Shown here: positions 53,304 through 63,400 of the stretch, in pieces | Numbering within the stretch: position 1 is the stretch's first letter | How the letters are laid out: each line of letters begins with the position of its first letter | Assembly: GCA_030748495.1 (NCBI GenBank) | Contig: JASMLX010000003.1 | Location: 1 to 64,000, forward strand | Direction: 5' to 3' | From: Candidatus Poribacteria bacterium | Lineage (GTDB): Bacteria > Poribacteria > WGA-4E > UBA9662 | Length of the DNA stretch: 64,000 bases | The notes under the pieces: model-generated | The model's database searches: none | Told to the model about the DNA's origin: nothing | The model's input: only the letters and a program-made list of their open reading frames with translations | Program-made: the position numbers and the translations under genes

Positions 53304-55166
53304 TCAATAGATGCGGATGCGATTTCCACGCATCCCTGTTGTGGAATCGATGATTAGCCAGAGCCCCCCAACGACAAGCAAACCCACGATAATGCCAATA
53401 AAAAAGACTCTGGCTTTCTTATATCCACCTCCCCCACCGTAACGGAGCACCGCCGTCTTCACCAGCCAGGCCAGCAAAAACGAGAACCATAACTGTCTCA
53501 TAATCCAACCCCCCTGAGCTAAGAAGCCAAGTGGATGGAGAGGCCACCAGAAGAAAACCCGCTGTCCATACGTCAGTAGTAGCATCAGCCCCGCACCCAC
53601 CCCGGTCCACATGTATCCGGTCAGCGATGCATCAGTTGCGTTGTGCAATTTCGACTCAGCAAAACGCCAGGGCTGCAGGGGAAAGTTCTGGAAGTACTGC
53701 GGATGCAGGTTGAGACCTCCGACTTTACCGGTCAGATACAGCGTCATGAAGAAACATCCGCCTAAGCTCAACATCACTGCAGCTAAGAGAGACCAGGAAC
53801 CGGTAATCGGTGAAATCTTAGCCCGATGTCCGACGTAGATACTGTTCGCCGCTGGCCCCATTAGATATGTTAGCAGATCACCCGACCAGATGAGGGTCAA
53901 GCCCATGGCAAGTAAGCCTACCGTTCCAAGGCTGGGAACACCAATCGTCGAAACAATAAAGCCCAGTGGAACGATAGCAGGAACGATAGTAGCGATGCCT
54001 GCCTGGACCATGAGACGGGTCAATGACAACCAGATCACAAGGGCAGAACCAACCACCAGCGGTGCAATCCAGTAAGGAACTCCGGTACCCCAGACCAGCA
54101 GGCACATCAAGGTAGTGCTGATGAGAAAAGCGCTGCCCGTGAGCCTTTCCTTTAACAGGTGTCCTCGAGCCGCCCAGACCATCGTTCCAATCAGGACCAT
54201 CATCGCTCCCATCTGTTGGTGTGCGATGATCGTTCCTCCAGGCCCTCCTGCGGTCCATGGTCCTAAAGTTTCCTGATGACCCGGAAAAAAATGTCCATAT
54301 ATCCAGTACGCTGGCAGTGAGAGGAGAAAGAAGAAGCAGAGACTAAACGATAGTTGCGATTCGATGAAAAAGGCGAAGCCAAACATCAGAAAATTAAGCC
54401 GGATCACCGGTTGAGGTACCCAGGCGATATTGTGTGAGATCGTCCAGTTAGGTCGAAATGTGGGAACCTCCGGGAAATATTGGCTCAGAGCATTAGCACT
54501 TTCCAATATCATAGGTAGGAGAAATCCAATCCAGAAAAGACTGGTGCGAAACAGAGGGTTAAACCGCGAACCTGTCGGGCACTCCTCAACCATAGCTAGA
54601 GCCACCTGAGCGACCGGGAACACCAGCCGTTCACGCTCAATCCATGTTCTGCGGAACAGAAACATGACCGAGATCACCATTGATCCCATACACAGAATGA
54701 AAAACGACCACCAGCATAACGGACGGACCCAGGCGTGCCAAGGAATAGATGCTCCTTCAAGCCCCTCGTACATTTTCCGCACGGCGTCAGCCTCCTTGAT
54801 GACGATTGTTGAGGGCAGGTAGGGTAGGATTAGCGTGGCCCATTCATTCTCTGTGCTTGCGTAGTAGGTTGCACCGCTAACCATGCTGAAGAAAGGACCA
54901 CCGAACCCTCTGGTGGGAATTACGGTAGCAACCATCATCATAGAGAAAATCGCTAGGATTTCGGCTGGACTCAGTGCCCATCTGGGTTTCAGGCATTTGA
55001 GGAGAAATTGAGGTCCCAGAAGAGTGACAAAGAGGAGAAAAAAAGCGGCTGGAGTTGCTGAACTGAGCCCCAAACGGGTACCTTGAATCAAAAATTCCGT
55101 CACGGGAAGCATCAGACCGATTGTCAGAGAAAAAATGGAGCCCAGCAGAAACGCGCGTTTGGTCAT
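53304..55166 (-). CDS. DUF6785-type large integral membrane protein (second copy)
   Basis: This 620-residue protein has about 14 membrane helices and the same landmarks as the protein at 12942-14894: PAEILAIFSM, then STENEWATLILPYLP, WWPLHPLGFLAQGGW, WFSFLLAWLVK and a glycine-rich last loop (RYGGGGGYKK). The paralogues are diverged across most of their length, so this is an old duplication. No enzymatic motif is visible, and function is unknown. The GC content is higher than in the surrounding relics. The gene is intact although transposase remains lie on both sides. Confidence 0.75.
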   Translation of the reverse strand: MTKRAFLLGSIFSLTIGLMLPVTEFLIQGTRLGLSSATPAAFFLLFVTLLGPQFLLKCLKPRWALSPAEILAIFSMMMVATVIPTRGFGGPFFSMVSGATYYASTENEWATLILPYLPSTIVIKEADAVRKMYEGLEGASIPWHAWVRPLCWWSFFILCMGSMVISVMFLFRRTWIERERLVFPVAQVALAMVEECPTGSRFNPLFRTSLFWIGFLLPMILESANALSQYFPEVPTFRPNWTISHNIAWVPQPVIRLNFLMFGFAFFIESQLSFSLCFFFLLSLPAYWIYGHFFPGHQETLGPWTAGGPGGTIIAHQQMGAMMVLIGTMVWAARGHLLKERLTGSAFLISTTLMCLLVWGTGVPYWIAPLVVGSALVIWLSLTRLMVQAGIATIVPAIVPLGFIVSTIGVPSLGTVGLLAMGLTLIWSGDLLTYLMGPAANSIYVGHRAKISPITGSWSLLAAVMLSLGGCFFMTLYLTGKVGGLNLHPQYFQNFPLQPWRFAESKLHNATDASLTGYMWTGVGAGLMLLLTYGQRVFFWWPLHPLGFLAQGGWIMRQLWFSFLLAWLVKTAVLRYGGGGGYKKARVFFIGIIVGLLVVGGLWLIIDSTTGMRGNRIRIY

Positions 55167-55773
55167 CTCTATCCCGCTTTTCCGTTCCCTTTAGTAAACT
55201 CAGCTTGCAGAGCAGCCTGCAACGAGTCACCACTTATAGTATATTAGTCGGGAACTCTAAAAAAATATTGGCAATAACTTTGAGGTTGTGGTTGATTATC
55301 AGTTGCTTCCAGCGCACAGGCTATTATATCAGTTCGGTGGTCGTTACCAACAGATGAGAGCCCAGGTTGGCGCTTCAAAGGAAAGTATAAATATTACGAT
55401 GCACATCAGATCGGTGTTTCCCAGCTGGCAAGCAGTTACACTCCTGCGGGCTGTTGAAGGGAAAGTTATACAAGCTTGCTCTCTGGAGAACCACTGCTGA
55501 CAGATTGGGTAGGGAAGCATCCTAATTTAAACCTGGAGGAAGTGAGTATTGATAACCTATTCAACAGTCAACCTTGTCAGGACAAGACAGGTGAGATTCT
55601 GAGAGAGGACGTGGAACTGTTATCCTCGGCTAATGCGAAAGAAGAAAGGGTATTGAGAACCCTACTCGTAGAACTGCTAAAATACAAAGTGGGGCAATGT
55701 ACCGTGCATAGCTAACTATCCTATGCCCTTAATCCAAAAGAATTCGCATGAGACGCCAATAATTCTAAAATTT
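55167..55773. other. Region without a supported gene
   Basis: Short plus-strand frames at 55288-55500 and 55476-55715 exist, the second with a helical, acidic composition (LLSGEPLLTDWVGKHPN...), but neither has a start signal or a known relative. Treated as non-coding or relic. Confidence 0.4.
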
Positions 55774-55945
55774 AGGAGATAACAATTTTTTCAGGTCTTG
55801 CTGTTGTTTTAGAATCAGGTTAAAAAAGGTCATAACCGCATCGTGGAAATCAGATAAATGTTCATGAGATTGATTGTTGAGTCACCGATTCTTTTAATCC
55901 CCCCATAATCGTTCGATCCGGTTTAGATTGAGCCATCTCTCGCAA
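55774..55945 (-). mobile_element. IS630-family transposase C-terminal relic
   Basis: The minus strand reads ERWLNLNRIERLWGD, a stop, KNR, a stop, then HEHLSDFHDAVMTFF. LNxIExLW followed by the F..A...FF helix is the closing signature of IS630-type DDE transposases, here with stops between. Only about 55 codons remain; the two earlier catalytic Asp blocks are not seen. Confidence 0.65.
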
Positions 55946-56101
55946 TAATGGTTGAGTTAGCTTGGTTTGTCAGTCGATTTGGGGGTGGCCCTGGTCTAGT
56001 TGTGGTTATATATTCCTTTGGTGGCGGTTGGTGTTTGTTGGTTGGGTTACCAATCTTCAGGCGACCATCGGGCAGTCTTGTGCGACCTGGGCCGGTCTCA
56101 T

Positions 56102-57113
56102 CTAGGCACCGATATGAACAGCGAAGGCGAACCGCATGGCATAGAAAAACGGTCCGGCTTTGGAAGGTGTTCGGAACGGTGTCGGTGTGTAGTCGTTCTT
56201 CTCTCGCTTGAAGACACGTTCTACAGAAGAGGGCCGGCCATAGTTATGCCTTGAAAGTCGGGCTGTTAGGCGGTGTCTTTGGGTAGAGCTCGAGATTGTC
56301 CTTAGGATGGGTGTTAGACCACCCGCTCATCTCGGGGAGGTGGAACTGATGTCCAGCTCTAATCACAGGGGAGGACTCGCCCTTCTTGGGGCAACGCACT
56401 TGATGCGGTCTCGGGCCCTGCGCTGGACATATAGGGATGCCCTCTGAGTTGATATCTGCCATGGGCCTCTGCTTGATGTTACCTCGGTTGGTGGTGTTGA
56501 GTGGGATGTGGACTTGATATTTCCAGAGTTGGTCCGCCATCTAGTAGATGGCAGTGGCATCGTGAGCTGGGTCTAGACAGGCGTAGTCGAGGTGGAAGTA
56601 TTGGGAAGCCGGCGGTGTGGCATAATAGATACCAAGGACACCATTATGGCCGGTGGCTCCAGTGAGAAGTTGTGGCGTTGAGACCAGCGGTGGGCTATGA
56701 CGCAGCCTTTGGGCCCCTTGGTCTTGTCCTCTTTTGAGTTGGCTCTTCTGCTTTTTGGCCTGCCGTTTAGGTTTAAAGCCGTGTCGGGGGCTCTTTACCG
56801 TCGGCTAGCCGTTTCATCAGTCGGGTCACCAAAGTCATAGAAGCAACCCACCGAGGGCACGTCAGTTGGTTCAAAGCCACTGATGATGACCTAGAAGCTG
56901 CTTGGGTGCCGATAGTCCGGGGCCCTACTTGGTGAGTGAGGTGATGCCACACCGCATCATGTCCTCGGGTAGGGTGCCGATCCGGCTCAAAAGGGGGAGT
57001 CCAAGGGAAGCCTCAGAACAGGCCTCGGAGCCAAGTCCAACCGAGCCAACTTTTCAGGCCCGGCGTCATGGGACAGAGATATATCCACAAAAGGCATCTA
57101 GTCAACATGGCTA
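56102..57113 (-). mobile_element. DDE transposase relic (FYDF / VERxFKRxKxDY type)
   Basis: Pieces on the minus strand in order: ISGFEPTDVPSVGCFYDF, a basic linker PKRQAKKQKSQLKRG, YFHLDYACLDPAHDATAIY (catalytic Asp region), a stop, then YQVHIPLNTTNRGNIKQRPM and INSEGIPICPAQ, PEMSGWSNTHPKDNLELYPK, and RPSSVERVFKREKNDYTPTP to FFYAMRFAFAVHIGA. This matches a family of DDE transposases common in Gram-positive and deep-branching bacteria, with GxxFYDF near the front and RTSxERxFKRxKxDY near the end. Several stops and frameshifts kill it. The GC content is above the local average. Confidence 0.65.
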
Positions 57114-57305
57114 GGTAACGGTGGAAGCATTACAATCTTCGAAGGCTCAAGCCTGAGGTTTGGCTATCAATAGCGTGGGTTCTATTCCAAAAAGTCATAA
57201 ATCCTCCTACTTTTCACATACAATTAATGCTTTCCGGTTAACCGATGCCGACCCAATCAAAGTCACTTCACCAACAAGTTGAGAGTATGTTTTAGTTAGT
57301 GAGCC

Positions 57306-57953
57306 TTATTTCCCGCCGAACCAATAATTTAGATCTTCTAAGCGAAATTCGACCAAACCGGACACATCTCGCAGGTGTGGATCTTTTAATCCGATCAACT
57401 CAGATCCAAAAACATAACGGTAGTTTAATCCTAATCCGAGCGTTAGGTTTGGCCACGGATTAAATTCAATCCGCATACCCGGTTCAACCAGATAGAATGA
57501 ATCCTCTTTGTAATCGTCTGATTCTTCTCCTAAACCGACTTTACCTTGCCCAACGACCGCATTAGCAAAGATCTTGGACGATTTAATCTGCCCTAATCCG
57601 TACTCAAACAGCAAACCCCGATAACCAAACTTTAGCAGAAGTGGCATCTCCTCTCCAGCCGCATTCTGGCTTTTCCCTAACTCAACATCGGTTATCAAGC
57701 GATAGATTCCAGCACCGATGGTCAATCGGTTTGTCAAGTGCCAACCACCTTGAAACCCAGCTAAAAAACCGCGCTGATACTTAAAAGCAGTATATCTGGT
57801 GATTGGGCTAATAAATCCTTTGCCTGCCGATTGTAGAGATGGGGTGCTTGTGTTGTCAGTTATCGTAGATGCCATCGAAACCAAAAATGGAGTGGTGGTT
57901 AAGTACAACAATACGCAGATGATTTTTGACAAGTGGCGACTCGATAGCACCAT
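57306..57953 (-). CDS. Predicted outer-membrane beta-barrel protein
   Basis: This 215-residue protein has a signal peptide (about 1-27) and then alternating amphipathic strands with Gly and aromatic residues (FLAGFQGGWHLTNRLTIGAG, LLLKFGYRGLLFEYGLGQIK, LTLGLGLNYRYVFG) and an aromatic C-terminus (LNYWFGGK). This fits a small barrel of 8-10 strands. GGAGGAG lies eight bases upstream of the ATG. It stands alone. A perfect 8-bp dyad lies about 50 bases upstream. Confidence 0.7.
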   Translation of the reverse strand: MVLSSRHLSKIICVLLYLTTTPFLVSMASTITDNTSTPSLQSAGKGFISPITRYTAFKYQRGFLAGFQGGWHLTNRLTIGAGIYRLITDVELGKSQNAAGEEMPLLLKFGYRGLLFEYGLGQIKSSKIFANAVVGQGKVGLGEESDDYKEDSFYLVEPGMRIEFNPWPNLTLGLGLNYRYVFGSELIGLKDPHLRDVSGLVEFRLEDLNYWFGGK

Positions 57954-57999
57954 GGTAGAACTCCTCCGGGTTATCTTTGTAGGCTAAAGTAGGTTTAGG

Positions 58000-58019
58000 G
58001 TTGTCAACCGATTGACAAC
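58000..58019. promoter_or_regulatory. 8-bp perfect dyad upstream of the barrel gene
   Basis: GTTGTCAA, CCGA and TTGACAAC form a perfect inverted repeat 47 bases before the start of the minus-strand barrel gene. Each arm contains a TTGACA-like string, so it could overlap a -35 box and act as an operator. Confidence 0.4.
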
Positions 58020-58138
58020 TGGGTTTGGTGAAGAAAAGGTGTATAGATGCTTTCTGTAACCAGCAGGAAATTCAAACAAAACCGCGATTAGCGAGTTCGC
58101 AACAGGATCTTGCTAATCGACGATTACCATTTATATAT

Positions 58139-59206
58139 CTAGCCAAAAGTTGGAACGTGGACTTCGACTTCCCGTCCCCCGTTTTCTGAAGAGTCATACA
58201 CTCCCTGAAAGACGACGTTTGTCATCAACATGCCGTATGGATCTATTGGTGAAGGCTTACCGTTTCTAACCGCATCGATAAAGGCAGTATCTTCAGCTAC
58301 AAAAACGTCAACTGATTCGAAGTCGGTAAAGGTTTCGTCTTCGATTTCCCCATCTTTGTCACCGTAGACCCTGATACCATCTTGCGGGCCACGGACCTCA
58401 CCGATTCCAATCCTCAAGCCAGCTTTTTCACCCAAGAAAAAGGTACCGCCCAGCGAATCTATATTCATACACCAACTGGTCTTAAACACCAACCGTGCGT
58501 TGTTATCAAACAGTACCCAACCAACCCCAAAGTCTTCTACCTCAGTCTCTTTCAGTGCTGGATTCCAAGTGTTGTTAAGACTCAGGCGATTGTCCATAAT
58601 TCCCATCACAGCTATGGGTTTTGGGTGGCCCATTAGGTAGAGTGCGGTATCCAACGCATAGACGCCGATGTCGGCAGTGGCCCCCAAGCCAGCTGTTGCC
58701 CTGCGAATAAAACTACCGCCTGGATTTCCACGCCGCCGATCAGCTACGGTTTCAGCATAGTAGATATTACCCAGTGTTCCTGCATCGACGATCTCTTTAG
58801 CTTTAATCACTTGCGGTGTGTAGCGTAACTTTAAGGCTACCATTAAGATATTGCCGGTTTCGTGGGCGGCTTTCGCCATTGAGGTGGCAGCATCCAAGGT
58901 CGCTTCCATCGGTTTTTCACATAGAACATGCTTGCCGGCTTGCAAGGCCGCGACCGTTGGCGGAGCATGAACACCGGTCGGTGTGCAGACCAAAACGGCT
59001 TCGATCTCGTCCATTTTCAGCATCTCGTTGTAGTCGGCGAATGTGTTTTCCTCCGCTACTCCCCAATTGTTGACCATTCGTTCTAAGTTGGCGGGTACTA
59101 AGTCACTAGCAGCGATGATCTCTGCCCCCTCAATTTGAGAGATTGCTCGACAATGAGCTTGTGAGATGCCGCCTGCACCGATGAGTCCAAGTTTGATCGT
59201 TCTCAT
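58139..59206 (-). CDS. Gfo/Idh/MocA-family dehydrogenase
   Basis: This 355-residue oxidoreductase has the N-terminal Rossmann domain with GLIGAGGISQAH at residues 8-19. CEKPMEATLDAA carries the EKP lysine of the family. The C-terminal alpha/beta domain begins near residue 130 (KLRYTPQVIKAKEIVDAG) and has GVYALDTALYL, with the conserved Asp at DIGVYALD. Such enzymes oxidise or epimerise sugars with NAD(P)(H). AAGGA precedes the ATG. No operon partner is close, so the sugar is unknown. Confidence 0.9.
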   Translation of the reverse strand: MRTIKLGLIGAGGISQAHCRAISQIEGAEIIAASDLVPANLERMVNNWGVAEENTFADYNEMLKMDEIEAVLVCTPTGVHAPPTVAALQAGKHVLCEKPMEATLDAATSMAKAAHETGNILMVALKLRYTPQVIKAKEIVDAGTLGNIYYAETVADRRRGNPGGSFIRRATAGLGATADIGVYALDTALYLMGHPKPIAVMGIMDNRLSLNNTWNPALKETEVEDFGVGWVLFDNNARLVFKTSWCMNIDSLGGTFFLGEKAGLRIGIGEVRGPQDGIRVYGDKDGEIEDETFTDFESVDVFVAEDTAFIDAVRNGKPSPIDPYGMLMTNVVFQGVYDSSENGGREVEVHVPTFG

Positions 59207-59633
59207 TGTTGATAATTCCTTTTAAGTGATATTTAGTTAGATTAAAATTTTGCGAGAGATAGACCGTATTGTAACGGGTTTAGGGAGTTTGGTCAACCTA
59301 AAACTCCGTGCTGGTTTGCGACTAGTATAGTAAAGGTTATCAATGGCCTTCGTTGCGGATTAAAGTATGACATTTGGTCGGCCAATAGATCGATATCGGC
59401 AAGGAATCAGGCCACGAAGACATCTAACACGGAGAGACAACCTCAAATTAGCATCTCCATTATATCGCAATACCTATGACGGGTTAATTGAGTCAAAACA
59501 AGTGTAGGACAGAAACCAGTGGAGATAGGAAAAAGATGTCAAGTGAGCAATTGTAAGCAAAGATTCCAGACGTGATCTTTTGAGTTTATATCAGATCTTC
59601 AACTAGATTCTGAATGGACAAAAAGATTAACTG
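59207..59633. other. Intergenic spacer, nothing recognised
   Basis: No gene, hairpin or promoter could be supported here. It borders the recombinase fragment, so it may contain the lost end of that element. Confidence 0.4.
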
Positions 59634-60284
59634 CTAGACTCTGCGTATTCTCTGCTTGAATGGGATATATTTACAGGCATTAATCCCGTACAGGGTATTA
59701 CCGAGAGCGACACAAAAATCAATCTCGACTAGTCCGTCTTGATCCACCTTCAATTTTTTAATTAGGCTGTTCAAGATGGACTTCTTTGTATCTATATCAA
59801 GTTCCCCTTCTACTTTACTCCTCAACTGATTCCTGAACACCTCTAGATCCTCTACTGTCAGTGCTTTAATCTCATCCTGCATTTTGATGATGACTCTTTC
59901 CTTCGGGACTCTCCCATCAACCAATAACTCCAAACTGGTATCAATTCTGTCTTCAATCTCTGCTTTGGATTCTTGCCTCTGTTTCTCAACCAGTTCTAAT
60001 TGATGTTGTAGTTGATTCTCGATGTATCCTTGTTGCAGTAAAAACTCATCGATCATCTCCATCACTGTATTCTCAATTAAATCCTGATTGTAGTGTCGCC
60101 GGTTGTCACAATTAGCCTGAGATAATCTTCTATAACCACAACAGTAACAGTCTTCTGGTCGTTCATTTCTAGTACGACCCTTACCACCTTCGTAGATGTC
60201 AATTTCAACCGAAATTAATATGAAAATTGACCATTCAGGTGTCAGTACACCATTATGATTAACATCTGGTTCAATTTTTCTCAA
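59634..60284 (-). pseudogene. Large serine recombinase, C-terminal fragment
   Basis: The frame reads a zinc-ribbon remnant (EDCYCCGYRRLSQANCDNRR), then a long coiled coil (ENQLQHQLELVEKQRQESKA...) and a closing beta segment (KKSILNSLIKKLKVDQDGLV). That order is the C-terminal half of phage/transposon large serine recombinases. The catalytic resolvase domain and the DNA-binding recombinase domain are missing, and the formal TTG start overlaps the end of the next gene, so it is not a true start. Only the region from about 60200 down is family-like. Confidence 0.65.
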
Positions 60285-61051
60285 TCGATCGAGATTTCTA
60301 TTTCGGTTACATGCTGGTTCTTACCTCCAAAATCATATCGGTGATAGAGCTCTCGGTACAAAACTTCTGTATATTTGTAACCTGCTTCCGCAGCCCTACG
60401 TTCCCAAGCAATCTTCCCCCAACCGCTATTCTTCTGATAAGGAAATGGGCCAATATATAGAATGCTACATACCTTCAAATCTGGTAGCTGAACCAATTTG
60501 AACGTAGTAGGTGACACAGCATTGATGTTAACCCGATTCACCACAAAACCCGTCTGGAAGATCATAGCTCCTTGAGCTTTATCCACCCAGTTATATAGGT
60601 AAATCTCTTCCGGGGTGTCAGCCCCTCTGGCAATTTGATACTTATCCATAAAATCCCTCAGGTCATCGAGTTGCATGTAGGGCAACATTTCCGCTCCTAA
60701 TTGGATAGGCTCAGAACTACTCTTGACTAAGAATTGGGTGGGTTGATAGTATTTGACCACAGGTGCCGTAATAATATATTCTTCGCCGGCCTCTGCTACT
60801 TGATATTTTTTTTGGTCAACTAGTGAGAGAACGTGACTTGTTTTCATGGTAATTGTTGGTGGGTAAACTCTTGGGGCCTCCCGGTCTGCGGCGGAATCGC
60901 TCACGCTTGAAAAACTTTTGGGATGGTCGGTTATGGGTTGTTTTTTGCAACCAGTTAGGCCTAAAAGCAAATGCAGGCTCACGCATAGCCACAAGCAAAA
61001 ATCACTAAGCCAAGGTTTGAAATGATTACCCATGCGGAGATTCCAACGCAA
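60281..61051 (-). CDS. Lipoprotein with GyrI-like effector-binding domain
   Basis: This 256-residue protein has a signal peptide ending in the lipobox LTGCKK, so it should be lipid-anchored. Residues ~100-256 show two halves of the GyrI/SOUL-like small-molecule-binding fold: AMIFQTGFVVN, FKLVQLPDLKVCSILYIGPF, KIAWERRAAEAGYKYTEVLY and the end strand TEIEISID. The domain usually sits behind a MarR/MerR regulator or stands alone in the cytoplasm; an exported, lipid-linked version is less common. The ligand is unknown. Confidence 0.7.
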   Translation of the reverse strand: MRWNLRMGNHFKPWLSDFCLWLCVSLHLLLGLTGCKKQPITDHPKSFSSVSDSAADREAPRVYPPTITMKTSHVLSLVDQKKYQVAEAGEEYIITAPVVKYYQPTQFLVKSSSEPIQLGAEMLPYMQLDDLRDFMDKYQIARGADTPEEIYLYNWVDKAQGAMIFQTGFVVNRVNINAVSPTTFKLVQLPDLKVCSILYIGPFPYQKNSGWGKIAWERRAAEAGYKYTEVLYRELYHRYDFGGKNQHVTEIEISID

Positions 61052-61193
61052 ATCAATCAGTTGTGTGAAAAGTCAAACGAAAATTACTTTGTAGGGAAGT
61101 GTATGTTTCTTTTACACTAGCATAATAACTAAAAGCTGATAATTTGTAAATACCAAGATAAGCCAAAACTATTTTCTATATCGGAAATACACT

Positions 61194-61952
61194 ATGAATT
61201 CACACCAATCCAATCAAGATTTTTGGGACGCTTCCGCAAACTGGTGGAAAGAAAAAGAAGACCATCGTGGACTGTGGAGAAAGGCTCATGAAAATCCATC
61301 TTCGGTTCTGAGCCTACTTGAGATGTCCTTTGTCAACAATATTGAAGGGAAAGAGGTTTGTGTCCTAGGTAGCGGGGATAACGAAGTCGCTTTTGCTTTA
61401 GTAGGTCTTGGGGGATGGGTCACTTCCGTGGACTTTTCACAACGTAGGCTTGATATTGCTGCTAATCGGGCCAGCCAGCTTGGTCTTCAGCTATCGTTTC
61501 TACAGGCAGATGTAACAGATTTATCTGCCTTGCCCAGCAGTAGTTTCGATCTGGTTTATACTGGTGGCTATGTATCCGTATGGTTATCTGATATTGAGAA
61601 ATACTATTCTGAAGCAGTTCGTATACTAAAGAGTGGTGGCGTATTCTTAGTAAGTGAATATCACCCCATCCGCCGGATGTGGACTGGTTCTAATGGCGAA
61701 GAAAATCCCTGCGACAGCTAAACCGCGGCCCCTATGAATATTAGGTCAGACGAAGGATTACCAACCTTTGAATACCATTGGACGGTTTCAGATCATGTTC
61801 AGGCGATGGTGGATGCTGGTTGTGAACTGGCCAAAATTGAAGAACATGATCTGCAGGTTGAGGATGAACATTGGCTTGAAGTCAATCTGAATAATTTTCC
61901 ATCTACCTTGATAGTCGTTGGCCGCAAAAAATCAGCCGAGTCTGGCATTTGA
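61194..61952 (+). pseudogene. SAM-dependent methyltransferase broken by frameshifts
   Basis: Frame one (61194-61721) encodes the first 175 residues: N-terminal FWDASANWWKEKE, motif I CVLGSGDNEVAFAL, VDFSQRRLDIAANRAS and SEYHPIRRMWTGS. It stops at 61719. In a second frame the missing NRGPYEY of relatives is visible around 61722-61738 before another stop. A third frame (61734-61952) gives the rest, TFEYHWTVSDHVQAMVDAGC to STLIVVGRKK. Two shifts in 20 bases break one gene. It could be recent decay or a sequencing fault. Confidence 0.7.
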
Positions 61953-62080
61953 AAGATCGTCTATGTCCACACAGGTAAGTGTAATGAACTGATAATTAAA
62001 CTGACCGTTACTTTAGGGCTAAGGACTAGTTATTTATCTCAAACAAACTCAGCTAGACTTAATTGGGAAACAGTAATAGT

Positions 62081-62221
62081 ATGGAACGGTTTCACTATCG
62101 GCATCGGCACTTACCAGTCTGGTTTATAATAACGGTGATCTCTTTTTGGTTACTGCCATTAATGTTGACGGTAGCAATTCATTGGGCGGCGATTCGAAAT
62201 TATTTAGTATTTAATAACTAA
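62081..62221 (+). CDS. Small single-helix membrane protein
   Basis: This 46-codon frame begins MERFHYRHRHLPVW and continues with one long hydrophobic helix (FIITVISFWLLPLMLTVAIH) and a short tail RNYLVFNN. The basic head and single helix suggest a small inner-membrane protein with its N-terminus inside. No ribosome-binding site is clear. It is followed about 110 bases later by a lipoprotein gene on the same strand. Confidence 0.4.
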   Translation: MERFHYRHRHLPVWFIITVISFWLLPLMLTVAIHWAAIRNYLVFNN

Positions 62222-62333
62222 CCTAAATTCAAGTTAGGAAAAAGTAATTTGAGCTTTTGTGTGAATGATTAATCACAAAATATCGAGCCAGTTAAGTTTT
62301 ATTTAACAATTAGCAACAGTAGGTTTGTTAATA

Positions 62334-62957
62334 ATGAGTAAGCGCCTGATAACACAGAAGTCTGCGATTTTTATTTATCTAATCTTCTTAATTTCAATGG
62401 TAGCCTGTTTGCCTCCAACCAAAATGGATCTGGTGTCACCAGCTAATAGCAACAGAGCCAGTAAGATCTCTCGACGGTTGGATCGAATCACGGGTCAAAT
62501 TACGATCGCTATTTTGCAATCTGATCCAGCCATCTATGCCAAAACCCTACAGAGATTACGTGAATGGCAACGTTGCTCGGTTAAGGTAGCTGACCTCAAA
62601 ATTAAAATCGAATCACAAAAATTCAACGCAATTACAACTAGTGCTCCACTACTATTGGTGTCTACGTATCCGCCCAAATCCCAAGCCAAAACTTTCTTTG
62701 ACGAACTTAAGGCCTATACCCAAAGAGGTGGAATAGTGATGTTTGAACAGTCTGATTCGCTGCCCTTTAATGGCTTGCAGACCAGTGCTATCACATCTGA
62801 TCATCCGTTACTGACCCATCCATTCAGTTTCAAAGGACTGCCTCGCCCGGCACGACCAAAAGGGGTCTTGCTACAAGGTAGGTTGATTGGTTCCCTACTG
62901 GGGACATCACCGATCATTGCACCTTTTGGCCCAATTGGTCCTGAGCGGAATGGGTAG
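62334..62957 (+). CDS. Lipoprotein with DUF4159-like outline
   Basis: This 207-residue protein begins MSKRLITQKS and has a lipobox SMVACL near residue 26. The body holds a Rossmann-like pattern: ITIAILQSDPAIY, LLLVSTYPPKSQ, FFDELKAYTQRGGIVMFEQS and ITSDHPLLTHPFSF, recalling DUF4159-type domains where a strand ends in a Gly-Gly-(I/L) turn. I prefer the ATG at 62334 to an in-frame TTG three codons earlier. Function unknown. Confidence 0.6.
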   Translation: MSKRLITQKSAIFIYLIFLISMVACLPPTKMDLVSPANSNRASKISRRLDRITGQITIAILQSDPAIYAKTLQRLREWQRCSVKVADLKIKIESQKFNAITTSAPLLLVSTYPPKSQAKTFFDELKAYTQRGGIVMFEQSDSLPFNGLQTSAITSDHPLLTHPFSFKGLPRPARPKGVLLQGRLIGSLLGTSPIIAPFGPIGPERNG

Positions 62958-63355
62958 AAAGGACCGAACCAAGCTCGTCCGATAAATGGCGATTGGGCCA
63001 GGTCTTTAAAATTAGGCTTAAATTTAATCGTGTACGCACTGGATAACCAATCTGACTATTAAATCCCCCATTGACTAAATTCTCAAATAGAATAGGGAAG
63101 CTATTATGGCCAGTGAGTGGGCGACTTGGGAAGGCGAAGGGCGATATAGAATTGGCAGGTTACATGGCGAAGGGGGGATAGAACGATGAATTGGTTCACC
63201 ATGTCAAGTTTATGCACCATATAAAAACAGTCATACGTAGGTCGCATCAAGTTTCGGCATATCAGATTTAATTCTGAGAAGTTAACCAATCTCAGGGACT
63301 TTGTGATATGATGACCTGATTTGGTTAATATCCCCAACAAGTTAGATGAACATCT
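62958..63355. other. Intergenic spacer upstream of the DIP1984-family gene
   Basis: No supported gene. The short frames on the minus strand show no relation to known proteins. A hairpin at 63356-63385 follows. Confidence 0.4.
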
Positions 63356-63385
63356 CGGCTAGCTCTTCTCTTGAGCAGCTAGCCG
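63356..63385 (+). promoter_or_regulatory. 9-bp hairpin just ahead of the ribosome-binding site
   Basis: CGGCTAGCT at 63356-63364 pairs perfectly with AGCTAGCCG at 63377-63385 around a 12-base loop. The GGAGAG site for the next gene starts six bases later. It may affect translation; no T-run follows. Confidence 0.45.
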
Positions 63386-63400
63386 GTCAAGGAGAGGGTG

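Noticed and set aside
55476..55715. A 79-codon hypothetical gene
   Set aside because: No start signal or known relative, and it lies in a stretch of decayed elements; too weak to call.
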